Shown here one piece after another: positions 41,345 through 48,279 of a stretch of 64,000 bases of DNA (position 1 is its first letter; the number at the start of each line of letters is the position of its first letter). The notes under the pieces are model-generated. The model was not told the DNA's origin. It ran no database searches and saw only the letters and a program-made list of their open reading frames with translations. Origin of the DNA: Micromonospora costi. Its GTDB lineage: Bacteria > Actinomycetota > Actinomycetes > Mycobacteriales > Micromonosporaceae. The stretch is from NCBI RefSeq assembly GCF_003626655.1, contig NZ_RBAN01000001.1, positions 248,001 to 312,000 on the forward strand. Direction: 5' to 3'. Position numbers and translations under genes: made by a program.

Positions 41345-42379
41345 ATGCCGAAGGCCCCTCGCCGTCCGTCACCCTTGCGCGGTCGGATCTTCCGCGGCTC
41401 CACCGCAGTCTCGCGTGGGCTGCTCACCCGCAACGATCTTCGCAGCTCCGCGTGGCGGCCGCTCTTCCGCGACGTCTACGCCGATGCGCAGCTGACGATC
41501 ACACACCGCACCCGGTGCCTGGCCGTGCATCGCTGGCTGACCCCACCGGGCACCGCGGTGGCGGGTCGGTCCGCTGCCGCCCTGTACGGGGTGGGGCGAG
41601 TCCCGGCGGATCAGCCCATCGAGGTGCTCGTGCCGACCAGGCCAACCCCGGACGCTGACGCCGCAGTGGCACCCTCCGGACGACGGCGGGACGCCGCGGT
41701 GCGGCCCCTGGGACGGTCGGATGCCGCACGACCGGACCCGCGCAAGGGTTCCATGACGGGGCTGCGGGTGCATCACGGCGAGATCGAGCCGGGGGACGTC
41801 GTCGACCGTGCCGGGATCCTTGTGACGTCGCCGGCCCGGACGTGCTGGGATCTTGCCCGCTGGCTCGACGTCGTGGAGGCGGTGGTCGTCATCGACGGCC
41901 TGCTCGCCCGCCGGCTCACGGACGTGGCGGCGCTGCGCGAGTACGCCCTGGCCCGGGCCGGGCGCAGGGGCTGGCGGTCGCTGCTGCGGGCCGTCGACCT
42001 GGCGGATCCCGGTGCCGAGTCGCCGCCGGAGTCACGGGCCCGGGTCCGGCTGGTGATGGCCGGGCTGCCCCGCCCGTGCACGCAGTTCGTCGTGGCGGAG
42101 GCGGGCCGGTTCGTTGCCCGGCTCGACCTGGCGTGGCCAGAGTTCAAGGTCGCGGTGGAGTACGACGGGCTCTGGCACGACGATCCGGATCAGTTCCACC
42201 GCGACCGCCGGCGCCTGAACCGTCTCCTCGGCGAGGAGTGGATCGTCCTGCACCTGACCGCGAGACGGTTCCGCGAGGACTTCGAGGGTTTCGTACGAGA
42301 GGTCCGGGCGGCTCTCCGTGCCCGCGGCCACCGCGCGCGTTGGACCCCGCCTCATGATCGCGCTGCAACATGGAAGTAG
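41345..42379 (+). CDS. AbiEi-like N-terminal domain + DUF559/Vsr-like endonuclease
   Basis: A 344-residue protein. Residues about 18-85 match the winged-helix 'AbiEi antitoxin-like' N-terminus (SRGLLTRNDLRSSAWRPLFRD ... GRSAAALYGVGR, given in part). The middle has LVTSPARTCWDLARWLD. Residues about 225-325 are the DUF559/Vsr-like PD-(D/E)XK nuclease fold: SPPESRARVRL (Glu229), FVARLDLAWPEFKVAVEYDG (Asp261, Glu272, Asp274) and WHDDPDQFHRDRRRLN. Its DNA target is unknown. It is bracketed by hairpins at 41211 and 42354, and its last eight codons and stop lie in the second. By hand count about one codon in six ends in A/T over the first ~95, versus about one in twenty in the 40442 gene, a sign of transfer. 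Confidence 0.85.
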   Translation: MPKAPRRPSPLRGRIFRGSTAVSRGLLTRNDLRSSAWRPLFRDVYADAQLTITHRTRCLAVHRWLTPPGTAVAGRSAAALYGVGRVPADQPIEVLVPTRPTPDADAAVAPSGRRRDAAVRPLGRSDAARPDPRKGSMTGLRVHHGEIEPGDVVDRAGILVTSPARTCWDLARWLDVVEAVVVIDGLLARRLTDVAALREYALARAGRRGWRSLLRAVDLADPGAESPPESRARVRLVMAGLPRPCTQFVVAEAGRFVARLDLAWPEFKVAVEYDGLWHDDPDQFHRDRRRLNRLLGEEWIVLHLTARRFREDFEGFVREVRAALRARGHRARWTPPHDRAATWK

Positions 42380-42430
42380 TGGCCTCCCCACCATCGGGAG
42401 GCCACTACTTCCGGGATCGAGCGCGATCTT
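42354..42430. repeat. Long palindrome flanking the DUF559 gene, right copy (GATC hairpin D)
   Basis: Arms 42354-42388 and 42396-42430 match at 29 of 35 positions around a 7-nt loop. The inner 17 bp, GGAAGTAGTGGCCTCCC, is perfect. The right arm read backwards is 34/35 identical to 41213-41247 of the left copy. The DUF559 reading frame runs into the left arm and stops at TAG within GGAAGTAG. The element also lies between convergent genes (DUF559 and the siderophore-binding protein). Confidence 0.9.
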
Positions 42431-42487
42431 CGAGCCGCGCCCCCGCGGGGCGCGCGGGCGCGGCGCGAGGGCGACGGGCCGGGTGGG

Positions 42488-43432
42488 TCAGGCGGCCAGG
42501 TACTTCTGGAGGTCGTCGAGGATCTTGTTGGCGGCGCCGACGCCGATGCCGGTCATCCAGACCTCGTCGGAGACCACGTACGCCTTGTTGGCCTTCACCG
42601 CGGACAGGTTCTTCCACAGGCTGCCCGCCGTGACGGTGCCCTGCTCGGCGGCGGCCTTCTCGCCGTACGCCGTCACGAAGATGACGTCACCGTCGACCTC
42701 GTTCACCCGCTCGGGGCTGACCACGTCGAAGCGCTTGTCCTCCTTGTTGGCGAGCAGCTGCCGCTCGGGGCGGCCCAGCCCGGTGTCGCCCAGCACGATG
42801 CCGGAGAAGGACTCCGGGCCGTAGACGCGGATGTTGCCGGGCAGGAAGCGGACGATCGAGATCTTGCGCGAGGCGGCGTCGCCCAGCTTCGCGCCGAACT
42901 CCTTGGCCCGCGCCTCGTACGAGGCGAGCAGGTCCTTCGCCTCCTGCTCCTTGCCGAGCGCCTTGCCGTCGAGGAGGAAGTTCTCCTTCCACGTGATGCC
43001 GACCTTCTCCGTGAAGACGGTCGGGGCGATGGCGGCGAGCTCGTCGTAGAACTTCTCCTGGCGGAACTTGCTGCCCAGGATCAGGTCCGGCTTGAGCGCG
43101 TTGATCGCCTCGAGGTCGGGCTCACCGAGCACCCCGACCTCCTTGATGCCGGCGAGCTTGTCCTCGCCGAAGTACGTCGGCCAGCTCTTCGCCTCGCCGG
43201 CGGTCGCGGCGCCGACCGGGGTGACGCCGAGGGAGAGCGCAGTGTCGATCTTGTCGGTGTCGAGCACGACGACGCGCTGCGGGTGGGCGGGCACCTTGGT
43301 GGTGCCCATGGCGTGGGTGATCTCCCGGGTCTCCCCGCCGGTGGTGCCGGCGACCGGGTCGCTCTCACCGCAGGCGGTGAGTCCGACGCCGAGGGCGACG
43401 GCCGCGGCGAGGACGGCGACGAGACGACGCAT
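42488..43432 (-). CDS. Iron-siderophore ABC transporter substrate-binding lipoprotein
   Basis: A 314-residue FecB/FhuD-like periplasmic-type binding protein anchored as a lipoprotein: signal AVLAAAVALGVGLTACGESD with lipobox LTAC at Cys21. Lobes: ITHAMGTTKVPAHPQRVVVL, DLEAINALKPDLILGSKF, a long linking helix, and VNEVDGDVIFVTAYG ... VWMTGIGVGAANKILDDL. It binds ferric-siderophores outside the membrane. Its ATG shares one base with the ATPase stop (TGATG), so it is translated by coupling. It is the last gene of the four-gene importer operon. Confidence 0.93.
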   Translation of the reverse strand: MRRLVAVLAAAVALGVGLTACGESDPVAGTTGGETREITHAMGTTKVPAHPQRVVVLDTDKIDTALSLGVTPVGAATAGEAKSWPTYFGEDKLAGIKEVGVLGEPDLEAINALKPDLILGSKFRQEKFYDELAAIAPTVFTEKVGITWKENFLLDGKALGKEQEAKDLLASYEARAKEFGAKLGDAASRKISIVRFLPGNIRVYGPESFSGIVLGDTGLGRPERQLLANKEDKRFDVVSPERVNEVDGDVIFVTAYGEKAAAEQGTVTAGSLWKNLSAVKANKAYVVSDEVWMTGIGVGAANKILDDLQKYLAA

Positions 43433-44418
43433 CAGATTCCTTCCGAAGGGTACGAGCCGGCGAGAGCGCCGGCGGCTGGAGTGGCCCCGGCGCCCGGAGC
43501 GCCGGCAGCCGGAGCGGGACCGGCGCCCGGAGCACCGGCAGCCGAAGCGGGACCGGCGCCCGGAGCGCCCGCCGACGGAGCGGCGCCGACGCCCGAAGCG
43601 CCCGAGGCGCCTGAGGCACCCGAAGCGCCCGCGGCCAGGGTGGGACTGGTGAGGGCGGGCACCACCAGCGGCGCCCCGCTCACCGGGCAGGGCACGACCA
43701 CGCAGTCGAGCCCGAACACCTCGCGGACCAGGTCCGCGGTGAGGATCTCCCGCGGCGGCCCGGCGGCCACCACGGCGCCGGCCCGCATCGCGACCAGGTG
43801 GTCGGCGTACCGGGCGGCCTGGTTGAGGTCGTGCAGCACGGCCACCACGGTGCGGCCCCGCTCGGCGCGCAGCCGGTGCAGCAGGTCCAGCACCTCCACC
43901 TGGTGGGCCAGGTCGAGGAAGGTGGTGGGCTCGTCCAGCAGCAGCGCCTCGGTGTCCTGGGCGAGCGTCATGGCGATCCAGACCCGCTGCCGCTGCCCGC
44001 CGGAGAGGGTGTCGACCGGCCGGTCGGCGAGACCGGCGACGTCGGCCAGGGCCATGGCCTCGTCCACGGCGGCGCCGTCCTGCTCGGACCACTGCCGCCA
44101 CCAGCGCTGGTACGGCTGCCGGCCCCGGCCCACCAGGTCGGCCACGGTGACCCCCTCGGGCACGAGCGGGCTCTGCGGCAGCACCCCGAGGCGCCGGGCC
44201 ACCTCGCGGGTGGGCAGCTCCCGGATGGCCGTGCCGTCGAGCAGCACGGTGCCGCGGCGCGGGGCGAGCAGGCGGGCCAGGGTGCGCAGCAGGGTGGACT
44301 TGCCGCACGCGTTCGGCCCGACGATCACGGTGAACGCGTCGGAGGGCAGTTCCAGGTTCAGCCCGTCCAGCACGGTCCGCTCGTCGTAGCCGGCGACCAG
44401 GTCGCGGGTGGAGAGCAT
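43432..44418 (-). CDS. Iron-siderophore ABC transporter ATP-binding protein with repeat tail
   Basis: A 328-residue FecE/FhuC-type ATPase. Walker A VGPNACGKSTLLRTL, Q-loop LPQSPLVPEGVTV, signature TLSGGQRQRVWIAMTLAQD, Walker B ALLLDEPTTFLDLAHQ and switch His in VLHDLNQAARYAD complete a normal ~255-residue domain. The remaining ~75 residues are an unusual Ala/Gly/Pro/Ser tail with GAS triplets and three 11-residue repeats GAPGAGPASAA. ATG at 44418 is preferred to the GTG at 44421 because AGGAGG is only 1 nt from the latter. The second permease gene lies about 45 bp upstream. Confidence 0.92.
   Translation of the reverse strand: MLSTRDLVAGYDERTVLDGLNLELPSDAFTVIVGPNACGKSTLLRTLARLLAPRRGTVLLDGTAIRELPTREVARRLGVLPQSPLVPEGVTVADLVGRGRQPYQRWWRQWSEQDGAAVDEAMALADVAGLADRPVDTLSGGQRQRVWIAMTLAQDTEALLLDEPTTFLDLAHQVEVLDLLHRLRAERGRTVVAVLHDLNQAARYADHLVAMRAGAVVAAGPPREILTADLVREVFGLDCVVVPCPVSGAPLVVPALTSPTLAAGASGASGASGASGVGAAPSAGAPGAGPASAAGAPGAGPAPAAGAPGAGATPAAGALAGSYPSEGI
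43480..43590. repeat. 33-bp tandem repeats in the ATPase gene 3' end
   Basis: Around three consecutive 33-bp units (starting GCGCCCGGAGCGCCGGCAGC) encode 11-residue GAPGAGPAxAA repeats. A second block of 9-bp GCGCCCGAG/T-like units (about 43595-43632) encodes GAS triplets. Such repeats may vary in copy number by slippage. Confidence 0.75.
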
Positions 44419-44464
44419 CACGCCTCCTGAGGGGTGGTCGACGGATGGGCAGGGCGGCGGGCGG

Positions 44465-45547
44465 TCACGACGACCTCCGGCGGCCCCGCAGCAGCAGGTA
44501 CATGAGGTACGGGCCGCCGATGGCGGCGGTGAGCACGCCCGCCGGCAGCTGGGTGGGCGCGAGGAGCCGCCGGCCGGCCAGGTCGGCCAGCACCAGCAGC
44601 AGGGCGCCGAGCAGCGCGGCGCAGATCAGCGGCGGCCGTTCGGCGCGTACCAGCCGGCGGGCCACCTGCGGCGCCACCAGCGCCACGAAGTCGACGGCGC
44701 CGACCTGCGCGGTGACCATCGCGGCGACGAGGACGCCGGTGCCGGCGAGCCCGACGCGGCGGGCCGCCGGCCGCAGCCCGATGCCCCGGGCGGTGTCGTC
44801 GTCGAGGGCCGTGCTGTTCAGCGCCCAGCCGGCCCACGCGAGCACCGGCAGCAGCACGAGCAGGGTGACCCCGATCCACGTGGTCTCGGTCCAGCCCTTG
44901 CCGGCGAGGGTGCCGATCAGCCAGACCTGCGCGCGCTGCCCGTCGATCGGGTCGGCGGTGAGCATGACCACCTCGGTGAGGGCCCGCAGCGCGAAGGCCA
45001 CGGCCACGCCGGCCAGCACGAACCGCTGCGCGGCCAGCCCGTGCCGCGCACCGAGCGCGAGTAGCAGCACCGCGGCGGCCAGGCCACCGACCAGCGCCGC
45101 CGGCGCCACCAGCGCCGCGGCCGCGCCGCCGGTCAACGCCACCGTCGCGGCGAGGCCGGCGCCCTGGGTGACGCCGATGACGTCCGGGCTCGCGAGCGGG
45201 TTGCGGGCCACGCTCTGGATCAGCGTGCCGGCCACCCCGAACGCGGCGCCGGCCACGGCGGCCAGCACAGCCCGCGGCAGTCGCAGGTTGAGGACCACCA
45301 GGTCGTACGGGGTGCCGGCGCCGGAGAGGGAGTGCAGCACGTCGGCCGGGGCGACGTACGGGGTGCCGAGGGAGAGGCTGAACACGAGGGCCACGGCCAG
45401 CAGCACGAGCAGCACGGCGGCGACCACCACCGAGCGGCGCCGGATCTGCATGCTCACCGGGCCGAGGCGCAGCAGCGAGCGGCCGGGCAGCCGGCTCGCG
45501 CCGCCGCCGGGGGCGACCGGATCGGTGATCGTGGCGGGGGCGCTCAC
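44465..45547 (-). CDS. FecCD-family iron-siderophore permease (second subunit)
   Basis: A 360-residue membrane permease with about 10 helices. Family blocks: LRLPRAVLAAVAGAAFGVAG, GTLIQSVARNPLASPDVIGV, GLAATVALTGGAAAALVA, WLIGTLAGKGWTE and VALVAPQVARRLV (the EAA-like loop contacting the ATPase). GTG at 45547 overlaps the upstream permease stop by 4 bp (GTGA). It forms the channel with the product of the 46590 gene. Confidence 0.93.
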   Translation of the reverse strand: MSAPATITDPVAPGGGASRLPGRSLLRLGPVSMQIRRRSVVVAAVLLVLLAVALVFSLSLGTPYVAPADVLHSLSGAGTPYDLVVLNLRLPRAVLAAVAGAAFGVAGTLIQSVARNPLASPDVIGVTQGAGLAATVALTGGAAAALVAPAALVGGLAAAVLLLALGARHGLAAQRFVLAGVAVAFALRALTEVVMLTADPIDGQRAQVWLIGTLAGKGWTETTWIGVTLLVLLPVLAWAGWALNSTALDDDTARGIGLRPAARRVGLAGTGVLVAAMVTAQVGAVDFVALVAPQVARRLVRAERPPLICAALLGALLLVLADLAGRRLLAPTQLPAGVLTAAIGGPYLMYLLLRGRRRSS

Positions 45548-46590
45548 GCCGTCACCACCTTCGCGCGACGGACCAGGACGGCGAGCAGCGGCGCGCCGAT
45601 CAGGGCGGTGATGATGCCGGCCGGGATCTCGCCCGGCGGGTCGACCAGCCGGCCGACGATGTCGGCGCCGAGCAGCAGCGCCGGCCCGAGCAGGGCGGAC
45701 ACCGCGAGCGTCCACCGGTGGTCGGCGCCCACCAGGGCCCGCGCGAGGTGGGGCACGGCCAGGCCGATGAACGCGATGGGCCCGGCGGCGGCGACCGCGG
45801 CGCCGGTGAGCAGCACCGCGGCGACACCGCCGCCGATGCGGATCAGCCCGATGCGGTGCCCCAGGCCGCGTGCCACGTCGTCGCCGAGGGCCAGCGCGTC
45901 CAGCCCGCGGGCCACGAGGGCGGCCAGCGCCAGCCCGGCGAGCACGAACGGCAGCACCTGCGCGGCGACCGACAGGTCCCGGCCGGTGAGCCCGCCGACC
46001 ACCCAGAACCGGTACTCCTCGAAGGTGCGGGCGTCGATGCTGAGCAGCGCGTACACCACGGAGGCGAGGCTGGCGTCGAGCGCCGCGCCGACCAGCGCGA
46101 GGGTGACCGGGCTGGCGCCTTCGCGGGCCCGGCTGGCCACCGCGAAGACCAGCAGGCCGGCGAGGAGCGCGCCGCCGATGCCGAACCAGACGTAGCCGGC
46201 GAGCGTGCCCACACCGAAGACGCTGATGGCGAGCACCACGCCGCAGGAGGCGCCGGCGCTGATGCCGAGGATCCGCGGTTCGGCGAGCGGGTTGCGGGTC
46301 AGGGCCTGGAAGAGCACGCCGGCCACCGCGAGGGCCAGGCCCACGGCGAGGCCGAGGGCCGTGCGCGGCAGCCGCAGCTCGCGGACGATGGTGGTGGCCT
46401 CGCCGCCGTCGGGCGCGACGAGGGCGTGCCACACCTGGTCCACGGGGATGGGCCGGCTGCCCAGGGCGAAGCTCGCCAGCACCACGAGCAGCAGCACGAG
46501 CGCGGCCCCGAGGGTGACGGCGAGCCGCCGCCCGTTGCGGGCGCGGCTGCGGCGGCCGGTGGGGGCCGGCCGGTCGAGGAGGGTGGTCAC
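45544..46590 (-). CDS. FecCD-family iron-siderophore permease (first subunit)
   Basis: A 348-residue BtuC/FecCD permease: RELRLPRTALGLAVGLALAV, GVLFQALTRNPLAEPRILGI, SAGASCGVVLAISVFG, FWVVGGLTGRDLS and PIAFIGLAVPHLARALVGAD (coupling loop), then PPGEIPAGIITALIGAPL. First gene of the importer operon: permease, permease, ATPase, binding protein. GTG at 46590 with GGGAG upstream. An iron box 22 bp upstream indicates repression in iron-replete cells. Confidence 0.94.
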   Translation of the reverse strand: MTTLLDRPAPTGRRSRARNGRRLAVTLGAALVLLLVVLASFALGSRPIPVDQVWHALVAPDGGEATTIVRELRLPRTALGLAVGLALAVAGVLFQALTRNPLAEPRILGISAGASCGVVLAISVFGVGTLAGYVWFGIGGALLAGLLVFAVASRAREGASPVTLALVGAALDASLASVVYALLSIDARTFEEYRFWVVGGLTGRDLSVAAQVLPFVLAGLALAALVARGLDALALGDDVARGLGHRIGLIRIGGGVAAVLLTGAAVAAAGPIAFIGLAVPHLARALVGADHRWTLAVSALLGPALLLGADIVGRLVDPPGEIPAGIITALIGAPLLAVLVRRAKVVTA

Positions 46591-46611
46591 GAGTCTCCCG
46601 CGGGTGCGCGC

Positions 46612-46630
46612 TTAGGTTCGCCTTACCTTA
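46612..46630. promoter_or_regulatory. IdeR/DmdR-type iron box
   Basis: TTAGGTTCGCCTTACCTTA matches the actinobacterial iron-box consensus TTAGGTTAGGCTAACCTAA at 15 of 19 positions and keeps both outer half-sites. It lies 22 nt upstream of the siderophore-importer operon. Fe2+-loaded IdeR/DmdR1 would repress that operon. Confidence 0.88.
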
Positions 46631-46728
46631 TCCGACCCGCCGGGTGGCGCTGATCCGACGGTCACTCATCGAACGTCGTTGACCTGGGCCGACAGCGCGG
46701 AGCGGCCGCGACGGGCGGCCCGCGCCCC

Positions 46729-46741
46729 TAGGGTGGGGGCA
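46729..46741 (+). promoter_or_regulatory. Leaderless -10 of the YciI gene
   Basis: TAGGGT (46729-46734) ends 6 nt before the ATG, the same spacing and hexamer as at the MhuD-like gene. Confidence 0.5.
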
Positions 46742-47100
46742 TGCGATTCGACCAGCACACGGTCGTCCTCCTGGCCCGGCCCGCGGACGCCCCGGAGCTG
46801 CCGCAGGACGCCGTCGACCGGTTGCACGCCGCGCACCTGGCCCACCAGGCGGGCCTCGTGGAGCAGGGGCTGGTCCTGGCCGCGGGCCCGTTCGTCGACA
46901 CCGACGACGAGCGGTTGCGCGGTCTCGTCGTGCTGTCCGTGCACCGGGACATGGCGCGCGAGTTGTTCCACAACGATCCCGCCGTACGCGCCGGGCTGTT
47001 GTCGGTGCACGTGGTGAGCTGGATGGTGCCGGAGGGGAACGTCCGGTACGAGGGCGTGCCGATGCCCGGGTCGATGCTGGAGGCGGCGGCCGGCGACTGA
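46741..47100 (+). CDS. YciI family protein
   Basis: A 119-residue ferredoxin-like-fold protein. It carries HTVVLLARPADAPEL, LHAAHLAHQAGLVEQGLVLA (the conserved His of the H-x-x-H/Y-L motif), AAGPFVDTDDERLRGLVVLS with the conserved Asp, and a final WMVPEGNVRYEG. The His-Asp pair suggests an enzymatic role, unknown for most members. It is monocistronic with a leaderless start. Confidence 0.85.
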   Translation: MRFDQHTVVLLARPADAPELPQDAVDRLHAAHLAHQAGLVEQGLVLAAGPFVDTDDERLRGLVVLSVHRDMARELFHNDPAVRAGLLSVHVVSWMVPEGNVRYEGVPMPGSMLEAAAGD

Positions 47101-47187
47101 GGCCGGCCAGCCGCCACGCCGGCGGCCCTACGGTGATGGCGGCGACGACGCACGTCAGGGCCGAGGGCAGGGCTGGGCCCGGCGGCC

Positions 47188-47622
47188 TCAGCCCTCCGCG
47201 CCGCCGCGGGCGGCCGGCACGGCGGGGTCGTCGACCTGGTGGTCGGCCCAGACGTACGTGTCGGGGAGCAGGTCACCGACCTCGACCACGCGCAGCGCGT
47301 CCATCGGCCCGACGATCACCCGGATCGACGGGAAGTAGTCCCGCAGCACCTGCCGGCACCGGCCGCACGGCGGGATCACCCCCCGCCCGCGGTCCCCCAC
47401 CGCCACGATGGTCTCCAGCTCGGTGGCGCCCTGCGTGGCGGCCGCGCCGATGGTCACCAGCTCGGCGCACGGCCCGCCGGTGAAGTGGTAGACGTTCACG
47501 CCGGTGAAGACCCGACCGTCGGACGTCCGGGCCGCGGCCGCGACGGTGTGGTTCTCGCTGCGGCACCGCAGCTTGGCGACGGCCGTGGCGGCCTGCACCA
47601 GCGCCCGGTCGGTGTCCCGCAT
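47188..47622 (-). CDS. Cytidine/blasticidin-S deaminase-like enzyme
   Basis: A 144-residue zinc-dependent deaminase. The catalytic motif is CAELVTIGAA (Cys-Ala-Glu, not the His-Ala-Glu of Escherichia coli CDA) and the second is VIPPCGRCRQVLRDYFP (PCxxC). This CAE...PCGRC form is shared by tetrameric cytidine deaminases and blasticidin-S deaminase; GPCAELVTIG leans toward the latter. The start could be ATG at 47622 (GGGGGAG 9 nt upstream, chosen) or 47628. It is downstream of the CGNR regulator on the same strand. Confidence 0.85.
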   Translation of the reverse strand: MRDTDRALVQAATAVAKLRCRSENHTVAAAARTSDGRVFTGVNVYHFTGGPCAELVTIGAAATQGATELETIVAVGDRGRGVIPPCGRCRQVLRDYFPSIRVIVGPMDALRVVEVGDLLPDTYVWADHQVDDPAVPAARGGAEG

Positions 47623-47660
47623 GCTCATCCGCTCCCCCATCGGCTCAGGTCGCGGCAACT

Positions 47661-48221
47661 CTAGTCGGGCCGGTTCCGGCCGCGGTACGCACGCATCTTG
47701 GCCCGGCTGCCGCAGATGCTCATGGTGCACCAGCGGCTGCGCCCGGCCGGGCTGCGGTCGTAGTAGACCCACCGGCAGCTGTGCGCGGCGCAGGCCTTCA
47801 ACCGCGGCCAGGTGCCGTCGGCGACGGCGTCGAGCACGCTCCGGGCGACCGCCGCCGCCAGCGCGGGCAGCCCCGTCAGCCCGGGCGCCGGCACCGCCCG
47901 GGCGTGACCCGCGGCGTCGAACTCGACCGTCAACGGGCCCTGGCGGAGCAGCGCGTGGAGTGCGGCCAGCGTGTCGGGCGGCACGTCGCTGCCGGCGTGC
48001 GCCTGGCAGACGTCCCGTAGCGCCTCGCGCAGCCGGACGGCGTCGGCCAGGTCGGCCGCGTCGACGGTCAGGCCCGGCAGCCCGTGCGCCGCGCAGAAGG
48101 CCGCGAGGTCGTCGACGGTGCGGAGGGCGTCGCGCGCCATCTCGATGTCGACGGTGTTCGCCAGATCCTGGACGAGTGTGAGCGATGCGGGCGCCGGGGC
48201 CCGGTCACCGGGCTGCCTCAT
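47661..48221 (-). CDS. CGNR zinc-finger / ABATE-domain transcriptional regulator
   Basis: A 186-residue protein. The N-terminal ABATE domain (about 10-130; LVQDLANTVDIEMARDAL, LAAFCAAHGLPGL) is followed by the CGNR zinc finger (about 140-182; LKACAAHSCRWVYYDRSPAG, RWCTMSICGSRAKMRAYR), with Cys ligands C-x4-C and C-x4-C and Gly-Ser in place of Gly-Asn. Such proteins are stress-type regulators. It is divergent from an MFS pump with two dyads between them, suggesting it controls itself and the pump. Confidence 0.9.
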   Translation of the reverse strand: MRQPGDRAPAPASLTLVQDLANTVDIEMARDALRTVDDLAAFCAAHGLPGLTVDAADLADAVRLREALRDVCQAHAGSDVPPDTLAALHALLRQGPLTVEFDAAGHARAVPAPGLTGLPALAAAVARSVLDAVADGTWPRLKACAAHSCRWVYYDRSPAGRSRWCTMSICGSRAKMRAYRGRNRPD

Positions 48222-48230
48222 GACAGGAGC

Positions 48231-48265
48231 TTACCGCTATGGCACCATCATCCGGTAACGGTGCC
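48231..48265. promoter_or_regulatory. Overlapping dyads between the CGNR and MFS genes
   Basis: TTACCG (48231-48236) and CGGTAA (48253-48258) form an inverted repeat 16 bp apart. GGCACC (48241-48246) and GGTGCC (48260-48265) form a second one 13 bp apart. They occupy most of the 58-bp divergent intergenic region and are likely operators of the CGNR protein. Confidence 0.55.
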
Positions 48266-48279
48266 TGGAAGGAGCCGCC

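Noticed and set aside
41211..42430. Reading the DUF559 gene as a classical type IV toxin-antitoxin (AbiEi/AbiEii) pair
   Set aside because: Only the N-terminal winged helix resembles AbiEi. No nucleotidyltransferase toxin gene is adjacent and the C-terminus is a nuclease fold.
42488..44308. A 606-codon frame fusing the ATPase region with the siderophore-binding protein
   Set aside because: Upstream of 43432 this frame reads the ATPase gene out of frame. The ATPase has complete Walker/signature motifs in the other frame and the binding protein has its own signal peptide and start.
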